Positions 45,601 through 57,600 of a stretch of 64,000 nucleotides of DNA are shown here, piece after piece. Below the pieces are notes generated by a model that made no database searches, was not told the DNA's origin, and saw only the letters and a list, made by a program, of their open reading frames with translations. Numbering within the stretch: position 1 is the stretch's first letter; every line of letters starts with the position of its first letter. The position numbers and the translations under genes are program-made. Source of the stretch: Xiphydria camelus (lineage: Eukaryota; Arthropoda; Insecta; Hymenoptera; Xiphydriidae); the NCBI GenBank assembly GCA_963678675.1, contig OY783198.1, forward strand, positions 22,244,684-22,308,683, in the 5' to 3' direction.

Positions 45601-48600
45601 AACATTGCAAAAATAATGGAAAAACATTTTTTTAATGACCCATTTTTTACCTACATTACTTTAATACCCTAATCTTCCGATTCACGCACTTTAAACAGTT
45701 GTACAAAAAGTTGTGATCATGCCCATTCGCATTCGTGCACTGAGAAGAAAATTTACTTGATCGAAATAAATGTATTTTTCAACGGTCCTAAGAGCACGTT
45801 TATTTGATTAGAATGAATATCGATTGGACGGATATAAATATTATCGATTTAATTGAATATTATTACGTTCAAATCGATATGCATTTGAGTTGAATAAACG
45901 TGCCCTCTCAGGACTATCCAAAAGCGCGTTTATTTCGATCAAGCAAATTTTTGTTTCAGTGTCGAAACAAACAACCACGCAACGATTCGGAGTGGAACGC
46001 TCCTGGAACGTCGTACGAATTACTGCAGCTGGGGGTGTAATCTGACCGCGATTATACGTACCCACGCGTATATATTTAACTACGCGGCGCGACGGGAACA
46101 ATTGTTTATCGCAATCGCGTAGCCGTACAGCGTAACGCGGCTCGCTCAATTACCGCGTGAAAATTCGTTTAAGCTAATGGGCATTCGCCCGACCGGCGTA
46201 CTCTGCAGTCGTTAAACAATATGCCTATGTCACGCGATATATCAACTTCAGAGAGAGAGAGAGAGAGAGAGTTGCCTTTTAACTACCCGCGCGTAGCCGC
46301 GGATGTGTCGCATCTCGTCAGCGGCGTAAACTCAATTACGGTCTCATGTACCGATGCGGTACGTTCGTCCGGCAAAATGAAATAGGGGTGGGGGGGGGGA
46401 GAGAGCCGCGAAATGAGTACCGCGGCGATCGGCCGGTCCATAATTACGTATTTCCGGATAAGAAACCCGCGGAGAGTCCGTTAAATACTGCTCGCGTTAA
46501 ACTGCGGGGCGAACTCGCTCTTTCCTTCGTTCTCCTCTTCTGTGTTCTTTTTTCCTTCTGTCTTTTTCTCTCTCTCTCTCTCTTTCCCTCTCGCTTTCGA
46601 GAGAGAGAGAAAGAGAAAAGGGGGACTCCACTCCGCGTCTAGAGGAACAGAGAAGGGAAAAAGAGGGGATGACTCCGCTCACCTCGCCGGGAGGAAGCGA
46701 ATAGTACTTCGCGCTCGGATTTCCGGAAAGGTCGATCGGAGGAAACTTTCCCGATAGCCGCTTACGTTCGATGATTCGCCGGAATCCGCACGCGACCGTG
46801 GAAAACTCCCGAATGCTTTCCGATAATATAAGAACACGTCGCTCCCGTCGCTGTTTCAGGCACAACGACCTCCCCTGGAACATCCGAAAGTTCCTGAAGA
46901 ATCAATTGAGGGACTTTCGATTTGACGACTTGCGGGAGACTCATCCCTGGTCGCGCAGTGCCTGGAGTCACACGGATCTGCGGAGGCTGAAGGAGGGGAT
47001 GGTTGCCGCACAGGTGAGTCGATCGTATCCGGTCGGCTTTTGTTTTCCGCTGCGAGGAGGAATACGACGAAAAAAAGTTCCCTCCGCTCGGAGACGTTGC
47101 CGAGATGCGATTAAGTTGTTTTTATCGTTTCCTGGATATATCGTCGCTCGGTGTGTCGCAGCCACGCGCTGGCAGTGCTCGCGGGGCAACGAGAGATAAA
47201 AGGTTGAAAATCGTTGGCGTTGTAAATTAAGAGGAACTCTCTCGAGTTGCGCGATGTATCTCTCCCTTGGCGGTGAGCAAAACGCGGCCAAGAAAGGAGT
47301 GCGGATACCACGCCTCTCTCGCCGCGAGAAAGACCTCTCGTATCTCGGCTGGCCTCCCGCGTCGCGCCAACTTGGAAAACTTTGAATTCGTAAAACTCGG
47401 GAGGTGGGTGGGAGGATCGGTCTCATGCGGAGGGAAGAGCGAGAAAAGGCACCCAATGATTCCGATCGATTAAGAATTCCAGCCGCGTGGCGAATTCGCG
47501 TGAGAAGAAAAGGGGTGCGGTAAAAAGTTTTCATCGGTTTTCCTCGCAAATATACCCACCGGGTGAAACCCTCCGCGCTTTCGGCTCGTCGCCGAATCGA
47601 GACGAACTACCGCAGAGCGCGCAATAGGGAGAATTCTGTAAAGCCTCGATTCAACTTCGTCGAGCTGGCAGTCGTTCGGAACGGATTGTTTCCCCCCACT
47701 CCTCCCGCTCGACTCTCTCCCTGCTTAACTGGAAGCTTCCTACGGGGGCGCGCGACTCTGAAAACACAATTTATAGGTCCGCTGGACCGGAAGACGACAA
47801 AGACGATAATTGCCGGACGCTTCTTGTCTCGAAGTACCTGCGACGATTTTCCGGTGGCTCGATTATAATGAGGAAGCGATTGCGTAGCGTCGAGTTGCTC
47901 TCCTCGAGGGGAGAACTCTTTGAAATGAATTTTCATCTCGTTGGAGATGTCGATAGAATTTATGCTTAAGGGGCATTGCGCGAAGTAATTCAAAAACATA
48001 TCAGAAATATTCTTGAAAACAGCTCACCGTGAAGATTCAAGGGAAATGCGGAATAAACGTTTCAGCGAAACAGAAAAAAAAATCCTGGATGATTATCTTG
48101 TTTTTCGAGTGCTCTGCCCTGAGCTGAAATATACGAGGACACGCGTATCTCGAGTTGCGCGCCGCAGCTTCGAGTTTCTCGATCTTAAAGCTTCCGCGAG
48201 AAATATGCCCCCCGCGCGCAGTCGTGCGCTTTAAGCCCGGGCAAACGAAGCGATATCGCGAGAATTTTACGTCGGATTTAGCGGTACTCTCGGCCGAATT
48301 AATGGGGTCTTAGCACGGTCTCACGCTTAATTAATCCTTATTTGTGTGTACGCGACGGTGGCAGCTCGGCATACTAACTCCGTACCGTAATTGGATTAGA
48401 ATCATGGTCGAGGATCCACGTGGCGGGGTCAGCGATACCCTCGAGGGTTGACGATCGACGGATGCCAACGGTGCAATCGATTGACGGAGAAAATTATCAT
48501 CGATGAAAGTACATATGGATACGATAACTAATCGAAATTTCAACAATATCTAAAGGTAGATATAATATTTCATACCTATAGGTACAGCCAGAATGCACTC

Positions 48601-51600
48601 TTCCGACAGCCATTAATCCAATTTGCATCGTTGTATTATAATAATTTGATCCTCGCTGATGCATACCGACGTCGGATGTCGGAATACCTGAACCTGATAT
48701 TTTTAATGCGTTGATATTCAGCATCGATGCGTTATATATCGAGATACTGCAGAAAATCAATTAACTCTTAGTACATACTCCGTGCAATATGCAATCGCAT
48801 TTCTCTATAGATATATATTCAGACTGCACGCGAGGCCGGAAGAAAGTATTTTTTTAATACTGGATCAGTTGATAATATATATGTAACGTTATAAAATTGC
48901 ACAAGAACTCAAAAATCACCAGCCAATCCCATTGGGACACATCCATTAATACAGCTAAAGCTTCGAAACTCGCTGATTTGTCAGCCGAAGCCTGTTTTTG
49001 CGGGAAAACAGGAACCTCGTCGACGTTGCCAGATACAACTCGCGACACGGAAGAGCTCTTTTCCTCCTCGAGTCAAAGTTCCGTAGTACCGGATGTAGAG
49101 TGCAGGTACAGTAGATATATAATGTGTATAGACATCGCGTCACGGGGGCAACTCGGTATTCACATTCAGGAGTAAATACGGGAGCGAGGGGATGGGATTG
49201 CATAGCGATGGAAGTGTAGGTACGACGAACACTTAGAGAACCTCGGGTTCGATTCATCACTGTCGAGGTTAATTTAGACGGCGAGAGAGAGAGAGAGAGA
49301 GAGGAGGAGGAGAGATCCACCGCAGAAAGGTTACGAACCATTGATCGCGCGGGGTCCATCCGGGGGTTAAATTCTATACGCCCGCTGTCCTTTCGCTCGT
49401 CGAGGGCCGCAAAATTTACGAGTATTTATCCTGGTTAAACGTCATCGCGCGTGAGGGAGATCGAAAGAGGAAGCAGAGAGGGACATCGAGCGAGATAATA
49501 ATGGAAGCGCGAAAGTACAACAGGGTGGGCAGGAGCCAATTGGGAGAGTCGAATGTCGAGCGACAGAAATGGCAAGAATAGAACGAAACGGGAAAAATAA
49601 CACGAAGAGTAAAATGGAAGCTTACCCTGTGACGACCTCGAACTGAATCTCCTGAAACAAAAAGAAAAGCACGCAGATTAATTTCGAAATTCGATTATCA
49701 TAAGACGAATTAAAACTACTTTCTAAAAATAGGACAAAAATCCGAGCGAAGATAAAAATGTAGAGCCACAAATTCAGAAAAAAACCGATTGTCAGAAAGA
49801 CCAAGAATACGATTACGAAAAGAGAAAGGAAAAAAAAACTAAAAACTGAAAGAGCTTTCGCCGAAAACAACGATCCACATAGAAGCAAGAGAAGGCGAGA
49901 GCGTCTTTAATGCCCCGGCGAGCTTTCCACAAAAGCTTTATCAGTCCGCCTCTGAATGCAGCAGCTAATGGCCGAGTCTCTGATGTCGGACGCCAACGAA
50001 TATCTGCAGAGTCACGCGCGCATACTGTACTCGAAATGGCTTTCCGAACGCTGCCATGCGAAACCCGAGGGTGCTCTACAGTTTATCTCCCGGTGCTCCG
50101 GCAAATTTGCCGCGCGCGCAGCGAGTAAAAATTGTTTCGAATCGCGCGAAACTTGCAATCGGATTCGAGAGAATCTAGTCGGATTAAAAAAAAATGAAAA
50201 AGAGTTCGAGTATCTCTCGTCGAATGCGACTTCTACTGTTCATCCAATTTTCCTCGGCTTTGCAAGCATTTATGTACGGTGCCCCCGGAGGGGTGAGCTT
50301 ACAACGAGGTCTAGAATTACACGTTACGTAATACGAAGCCTTTTACATTTTCCCGTCCGGAGCGAAAGAAGGAAACGACGAAGGAGCCGAGATGAGATGT
50401 AAGAACGGACGTCTCGGAATCCCCCGCAATATCTATCAGTCGAGAAACCGAATAACGCGTGAGCACCCTCCGCGAGCGAGGGAGCAAAAGGGGGGGAACG
50501 ATTCGCCCGAAGCGTTTCACCGGTCTCGCGCAGCGATTTTACATAGCTACCGGGAGTCCCCTCCCCGTGCGAAGCAATTCGAGCTTTTATCGCGATATTT
50601 TCGAAACTTCCGATCGGCGAAGTCTCCGAGCCACCGTCGCGCGCGCGCGCAACTATCGGAGATCCACAGTGGCGGTAACTATTTTCCGTCCGAGTGAAGC
50701 GCGGACCGCGAGACTTCCGGGAGCAGGGGAGTCCGGGAATCTCTCGGAGATCGACTCCGCCCGTCGAATCGCGTCGCGACGCCTCTGCTCCCTGGGCGTC
50801 CCGCGTGGGATCGATCGAATGCCGCGAATTTCAAAGTTCGTCCATTAAGGGTAGGTGCGCGATAGGATGGACGCCCTCGACGGCGCAGGAGATAACTAAT
50901 CGGCTGATTTCGAAGTCGATTTGTCGCGCGATAACGCTCGAATTATCGGCTGTCTGCGAAACGTTGGAGAGAGAGGCCCGTGTGGATACACTGAGAAAAA
51001 TATCTTGATTAAAATGCTAGGATGCCCGGGAAGAAAAATAGTATAAGTCAAGTCGCCTACCAAAACACTTCTGCAATTTTCTTCTACTTTCTTAGAGATA
51101 TTTGTGTGCTACGTGTATTTAACGGTTCTTATGAGAAATGTTATTTTCATTTTATACATTTTTTCAACAGTTTGTGTTTCAATATAAACAAATAAAGGTG
51201 TTTTCTGAGCAATACCATTTTTTGACTTGTACTCTTTTTCCCGAGCATCCTAGAATGATAAAATGCGTCCGGTTAAACGAGTTTAGTTATTCCAACAAAA
51301 ATACCAGTAAATTGAATCAAATATTTAGTTGTCCCAACTACACGTCCGGTTATTCTCACCAGAAAATGCTAAGTTTTTAATGAAACAGATGGAAGATCCA
51401 TACTTCACCAAACGGTTCGGTTATGACTTCTATGATTTTCGTTTGATTAACCGGGTTATTCTTCTCAGTCTATATGTACGTAGACGGCGGCGGGGGATCG
51501 GCGCAATATCAGAGTCATTAATTTTTATAAACGCACATTGCATTATGTAACGGCCCACCTTAGTCGCACGTGCGCGTGGGACATAAATTTCGGCGGGTAG

Positions 51601-54600
51601 CCGTTAAATAAACGTTCACAGCGTGCGCGCGCCTCGTCGGTCCCGTGTATACATATACGCGTACGATGTATTTTGCGCGGCGAAAAAGATCGTCACCGTA
51701 TGCGAAGGTATACGCGTCCGTGGGTACCTGAATGCAATGCGCCGGAGAAGCGGCGCGAATATTATTGCTTCCGCGAGCTTTGGCAAAACGAAAATGAGCC
51801 GGAAGGGTGGTGGGAGCGGGTAGAAACGACGATTCGAAATCGACCTCTTCGTATATAAATCTCCGCGAGAATCGGGTTCATCGATATATAGCGCCGCGCG
51901 AGCTTCCTTCCGATAGTCGTTCGCGCGCGAGTCTACCGGAGAGGCGCCCCTTGAAAATTTTCCCATTTACGACCAATAACGGGGTTTGAGATGAAGTCGT
52001 TCGAACGAATCTCGTGTATGGGGAAACTATCAAATTATGAGCCGTCCGCCGCGCGATTCATCTCGAGGTACCATTACTACGTTCCATTGCGAGACGCGAC
52101 GTCGCGGAGGAAACGCGCTCCTTTCGACCTCTCTCGACGAAGTTCGCACGATTCGTCTCTCACACGTGTTGCAGTTCTGGTCGGCGTACGTGCCCTGCTC
52201 CTCGCAGTACCTCGACTCGGTGCAGTTGGCCCTGGAGCAGATCGACCTGATACGACGCTTGGTCAACAAGCATCCGCAGAGCATGGTCCTCGTCACTACC
52301 GCGGAAGGTACGTGTGTGTGTGTGTGTCGTAAATCAAAGGACGAACGCGATAAATTTACTCCAATTGATTTTTCTAGACTACTTATTATTTTAATACGAA
52401 AAATTAATAAAGCACTTAGTGTCGTACGTCTCTAATGCTTTTCTAATGCTTGGGCAAAGTGGCTGGTTGTTACGATACCCATAAATCATGTATCAGACAC
52501 GTTTCATCGCATTCGATACAGCTGTAAAGCCGTGTACACATATGAACACCTGTTTTGTACGCCATGTATAATGCATACAACGCATCTCTCTGCAGCATCA
52601 TCCCCGATGCTCGCTCCCATGTGGCTGGAAGCCTCGAGCGTAGCATTGAGTATATGCATCGAATAAAGGAGATAGCATACGTCGTATAACGCCACGAACG
52701 ACGTTTCACACCGACGATAAAATCTCGACCCGGTCCATTTATCGAGCTCCCACCGCCGGGACGTATTCGTTTTATCGTTGGAATTTCATTCAATCGAATA
52801 ATATATGATCTGCAAATTCCAATACTGCATACAATTTCCTTTCTTCGAATACCTCGGCTTCGAATAATAGTCGTAAGTAATTTTTAATACGCGTTGAACC
52901 GTGCAAAAAGAAACAATATTTTTAACGCTTATATACGCGGTTTTTCCCAAATAGAATATTTTCTACACGTTCAACATTTTTTAAACTTCGTACTGATTAA
53001 TGACGAAAATTTTTTTCCTCCTCACGATCAATTTTTCTCCCACGCAAAAAACTTTTTCACGCGTATACACCTACCTATACCAGAAATACTCGTACATGAC
53101 TCGACGTACCATACGTCCCTCGTCCGATCGAACGTAGCGGACGTTCCACCTCGCCGATAAATTTCCGACCCGCGGTCCGTTTGTTCGGCTCTCGTCCAAA
53201 CAGAGCTCGACTTCTCGCGCCCGGAGTACTTGCCGATCGATGGCCGTCGAGATCGCGCGTGGATTTTCTCCGGCTTCGCGGAAACTGATAGCCGTAGGCG
53301 ACGTAACGCGAACTATCCCGGTCGGTGGAGAGAGAGTATCGATCGCGATCTCTATATGGACTTTCCCTTTCGCGCGCCTCACGAGAATGGCTTATCGCGC
53401 GGGGCAAACCGTCGGCGACTACGCGACACACATGCTTCGACACACCTCCCCGAGAAATCCGAATACGCGGTTCCTCGGGATTCGAGGGAGAATGCTGACC
53501 GCGAACAACGGGAATTTTTCGTCCCGCTCGGGGTCGTACGTCGTAAATTCTGGGAATTTCTCTAGCAGACGACCACGCGGACGTTGAACCTACTTCCCGA
53601 ATGGGGTCGTTGTCCTTTCCAGTCGCAACTAAACAGACCAGGCACTGCTTCGGAATGTTATTCCTTCAGAAATTGTATTTGTAATATTTCTTCAATGCTC
53701 GATCGAAGACGTCTTAAGTTTTATCTTTCGACGTTACAAGCTACACTTCAGAGTTTTCAGCCTAGCCCGTTTCATTCATTTTTTAAATTCGTTCATCAGA
53801 TTCTTTTCATATCTGCTCTTTACCTATGGAAATAACGTTTTAATGGAGCTATTTGTTCGCGCCATTGTTTTTCGAAAATAATGCAGGGAGCTTCGCCATT
53901 CCGCCCTTTCCTCCTCCTCCTCCTCCTCCTCACCTCCTCCCCCCATCGGAATCTCCCCGAGAGCGTTCCCAACGAGGCGTAAATTTCCCCGAATACGCGA
54001 ACCTCCGAGCTAACGAATCCACAACTAAAAAGAACTGTTCGTCTGCTCTACTTCCTCGTCCTCTTTCTCGCGATGATTGTCAGCGCAGGGGAAAGGAATC
54101 ACGGGAGGGGTAAGGGAAAACACTGCTTTCACATCCCCTGTGTACACGCGTGCCTGTGTTTTCCACGTCAAGAGTCACACTGCAAAGAGCCATAACGAAC
54201 GACGAGAGGAAGAACACGTACGAAAACGAGTGCGGGGAACGCTTCGCGATAGAAAAGAAGTCGATATACGCGGCGAAGTTCGATTCCAGTCGCGCTCCGG
54301 CGATGACGACTACGATCGAGGAATACGAGTCCCGGTGGAGGCGGGGAGTAGATGAGATAGTGGAGGGTGCGAGCAAGGGAAAATCGGAGGTGGGAGTCGG
54401 GCGGGGGAGACGAGGGAGACGACGAAATCCGTGTCGGGATTGAAAGGAAAAACTGTGTTCCGGCCCGGGTACGCGTTCGTCGGACTCCGCGAAGAAAAAA
54501 AAAAGGATCCAGAAGGGACGGACTCTATCTGTAGGGCACGCGCTTCGCGCCCTCCGCGACGCTTCCCTCTCGCTACTCCCTCGACTCCCTCCGCCGTCCG

Positions 54601-57600
54601 CTGCTACGGTCGGCCGCTCATTTACGTTAATGTCACCGGATAACGCTGCCGATTATTGGAAAAATTAACACCACTGGAGAACGTAAACGACCTTACGAGA
54701 ACCCCGACATCGCCGTACTCGGAGTCCCCGTCGCGTATAGACCCGATGACGCGCGTGAAGTTCAAATCGAATCGACGCGATAACGCTCACCCGGGACGTG
54801 AACTCGTTCGCGATTCTCCGACGAGAGAGAACCAGGTTTTATTTCTCTAGGATAAATGGCGGTTGCGTGTGGTTCGAACGCTCTCTCTCTCTCTCTCTCT
54901 GTATGGGTGTATAATAATTTCTGCGAGCTGGCTTTTTCATTGTCCGTTGAGAAATAGCGATGGTCATGTGTGAGAGAAATGCCATTTTGTTTATTACGAC
55001 TCCGCAATGCTTTGACACGGTAAGAGAATACGAAAATGCGGATAACAAAGGGCACTAGGAACGGTAGCCGGGCATCAAAATGAATTATTATTTATTCTTT
55101 CCCGTTTAATTGCACAGCACGTCGTGCGTCGTTTCACCTGATACAATGACAATTTTTTAATGTGAATGGTCTATTTAAATTCGAGCATTCAATTTCAGCC
55201 CAGTTTTCTCTACTTTAGATACTTTGTTTCGTCTGATGAAAATAATTACTACAAAATAATTACGAACATTTAACAAATGTTACCATCCCTTCGCTTTAAG
55301 GTTTCTCGAGCGGTACAGGGGCTTTTTCCCTGCTAAAAGTTAGTCCACTGAAGTACAGTAACATTCTAAAGTACATGTGTTCTTCGTGCGATGTGGCAAC
55401 AACGTTTAACGTACAGTAGTATTTGTGTGTATCTGTGAGTTCAAAAATGGAGCCCAAAACATCTGGCAATGGTGTGACGTCATGCAACGTTGCCACATTG
55501 ACTTATCAAAGGTTAAATTTATAAAGAACAATTAATAAAAAAATAACGGGCTTCTTAATGAACGTGAAAATTGGTATAGATGATTTTACTTCATTAAACT
55601 TGCTGTTTAAAAAATTTCAGAATTTTTTCACTATTGTTCTCAGAAATATCGCGGTTTGTTAGCTATAACCCATAAGAACACGTTATTTTCTTATTCAAAA
55701 ATCTTTGCAACGAGCTTCCTAAAAGACTTGAAAATTTAACTGAATTTTTTTTTTACTTTAATCTACCGAATGCAATCACTTTTAAGCATTTCTCACTATT
55801 TTTAGTATAACGCTCGAGAATCCTCAATCGGCCACAGCACGATGCCGAAGCCAACAGCCGCGGAGTTTTAGCAACCAGTAGGTACGCTCCGTCATACGTC
55901 CGCCACCGTAAGCGGCAGACGTACCTACCGCGCTGCCAGCTTCGGCATCGTTACCGAAACCAAATAACGAGACACGCCTGAAGCGAGCCGAAATGAAAAG
56001 CGTTGATGTACAAACTAACTTCACAACCGAAGCAAGCGAGCATCCATATATAGGAATACTCGTATATGTATACAGCGTACGTACACCGAGAAAGCCGAAT
56101 CGGAGGTTTACACCCCTCAATGGGGAGCCGCGCGAAGGCGTGAGAAAGAAAAAAAGCGAACCGAAAGTCCCTCGCGGGCCTTGAACGAAAGGGTGAATGG
56201 AGCGAGACGCGCGCGCGAATGGAGTTTGCGGAGTGGCGGGTGCGAGTGCTCGTATACGGCACAACGGAGACGACGATTCGCCGAGGTTGACCTAAAGTGG
56301 GGACTTAAAATCTGATTACAGGTATAGAGAGGGCGCACAAGGAGGGTAGATTAGCGAGCTTGATAGGAGTAGAAGGGGGCCACGCCGTCGGTGCGAGTCT
56401 CGCGGTCCTGAGGATGCTCTACGAGCTGGGGGCGAGATATCTCACCCTCACGCACACCTGCAACACGCCTTGGTGAGTCGAAACGAAGGGTCGCGCGATG
56501 GCGGCGCGGGCGATAGCGTTCGCTTTTTGTTTATTTATACCGTCGATGCGGGCAAATCGATCGCCTATATAACGGGCGATACGCACCGATTCGAAGGACG
56601 GAAAATCGCGAGGGAAATCGTCGCCGTGCGACGTGAGCCCCTCGCGAAACCTTCATACGTGCAGATACCGACGCGTCGATCGTTAAAATTTACAGCGAAC
56701 GACGCGAATGAGGAGAACGTGTTCAGTGCGCGAAACTGCGCGCTTTGTACGTGTCGGTGTGTGCAAATACAGGTACACACAATGGTAGACGAAACTGCAG
56801 TTATATGGAGACGTGGAAAATGGTGGCCGGGTGAACGATGCGATTTTTAGATGCGCAATTCGAGGGAGGAACGTTTTATCATCAACGGTTAAAGTGCAGT
56901 TAAACGCATGCTTCGGAATTTTTGTCCGACTTTTTCCGAACGCTCTCGTATCTTCGCAAACTGTCGAACGATCATCGAACCCAGAGAGTAGATGGAATTT
57001 TATCGTTTCGATTTGGACACGAAAATAACGATTGCTCGATGAAAACCATCCTGACGCGTCCATCGGCATTTTAAAATTCAGCAAAAAGCGAGTACAAGTA
57101 GGGTGAACCACCCAGTTATTGGACACTCAAGCATTTTACAAGATTCGAGACCGTGTTGAAAAGATATTTTTCTACATAGAGAGAGATATGAGTGGTGGCT
57201 TGTTTTGTTTGAAAATATATTGGCTTTACATTCTAGTAACTTACAGTTTTCAGTTGGAAAGAATATAATTTTTCAACAATAAAAAACTGGTATAAAGTCA
57301 ACAAACTTAGTTATCGGACAGTGTTCTTATTTTTTGGAAATACTCAATCCAGTAGTTGGACAGTCAAGAATCAATAAGCCACAGGTACGGTTTTCGATAA
57401 TATATATTAAATTAAAAACTAGGAATCTTGTTTTCATTTATTCAAATCAGACTGTCCAATAACTGCAAGGTGTCCAATAACTGGGTGGTTTACCCTACGA
57501 CTCCGGAGTACCGATCGCATAAAAGACACACGTAGACGCCGAGACCGCGTAGCGCAAGTTTCCTCGCTCTCTCCTCGCAAAGCGAAGTCACACGGGGAAA

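Larger units (their letters stand above)
36612..46859 (+). other. Dipeptidase intron 1 (about 10.2 kb)
   Basis: Runs from GTGAGTCG to CTGTTTCAG. It holds the repeats listed individually below, simple repeats at 41116-41142 (TG), 44217-44240 (GGA), 45107-45123 (C) and 46251-46270 (GA), and otherwise unassigned DNA. TATA-like words occur at 42430 and 44330, so an internal promoter cannot be excluded. Confidence 0.8.
47014..52174 (+). other. Dipeptidase intron 2 (about 5.2 kb)
   Basis: GTGAGT to GTTGCAG. It contains MITE copy E, a (GA)n run at about 49283-49302, and two coding-like islands (48955-49105 and 49956 onward). The rest is unassigned. Confidence 0.8.
52308..56321 (+). other. Dipeptidase intron 3 (about 4.0 kb)
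   Basis: GTACGT to GATTACAG. It begins with a short TG run and contains a CTC repeat near 53911-53930, a (CT)n run at about 54881-54900, the CRE-bearing inverted repeat at 55390-55500 and hairpin copy 3. The remainder is unassigned. Confidence 0.8.

Noticed and set aside
49240..49265. GGGTTCGATTCAT, resembling a tRNA B box
   Set aside because: No cloverleaf, A box or acceptor stem could be formed around it.
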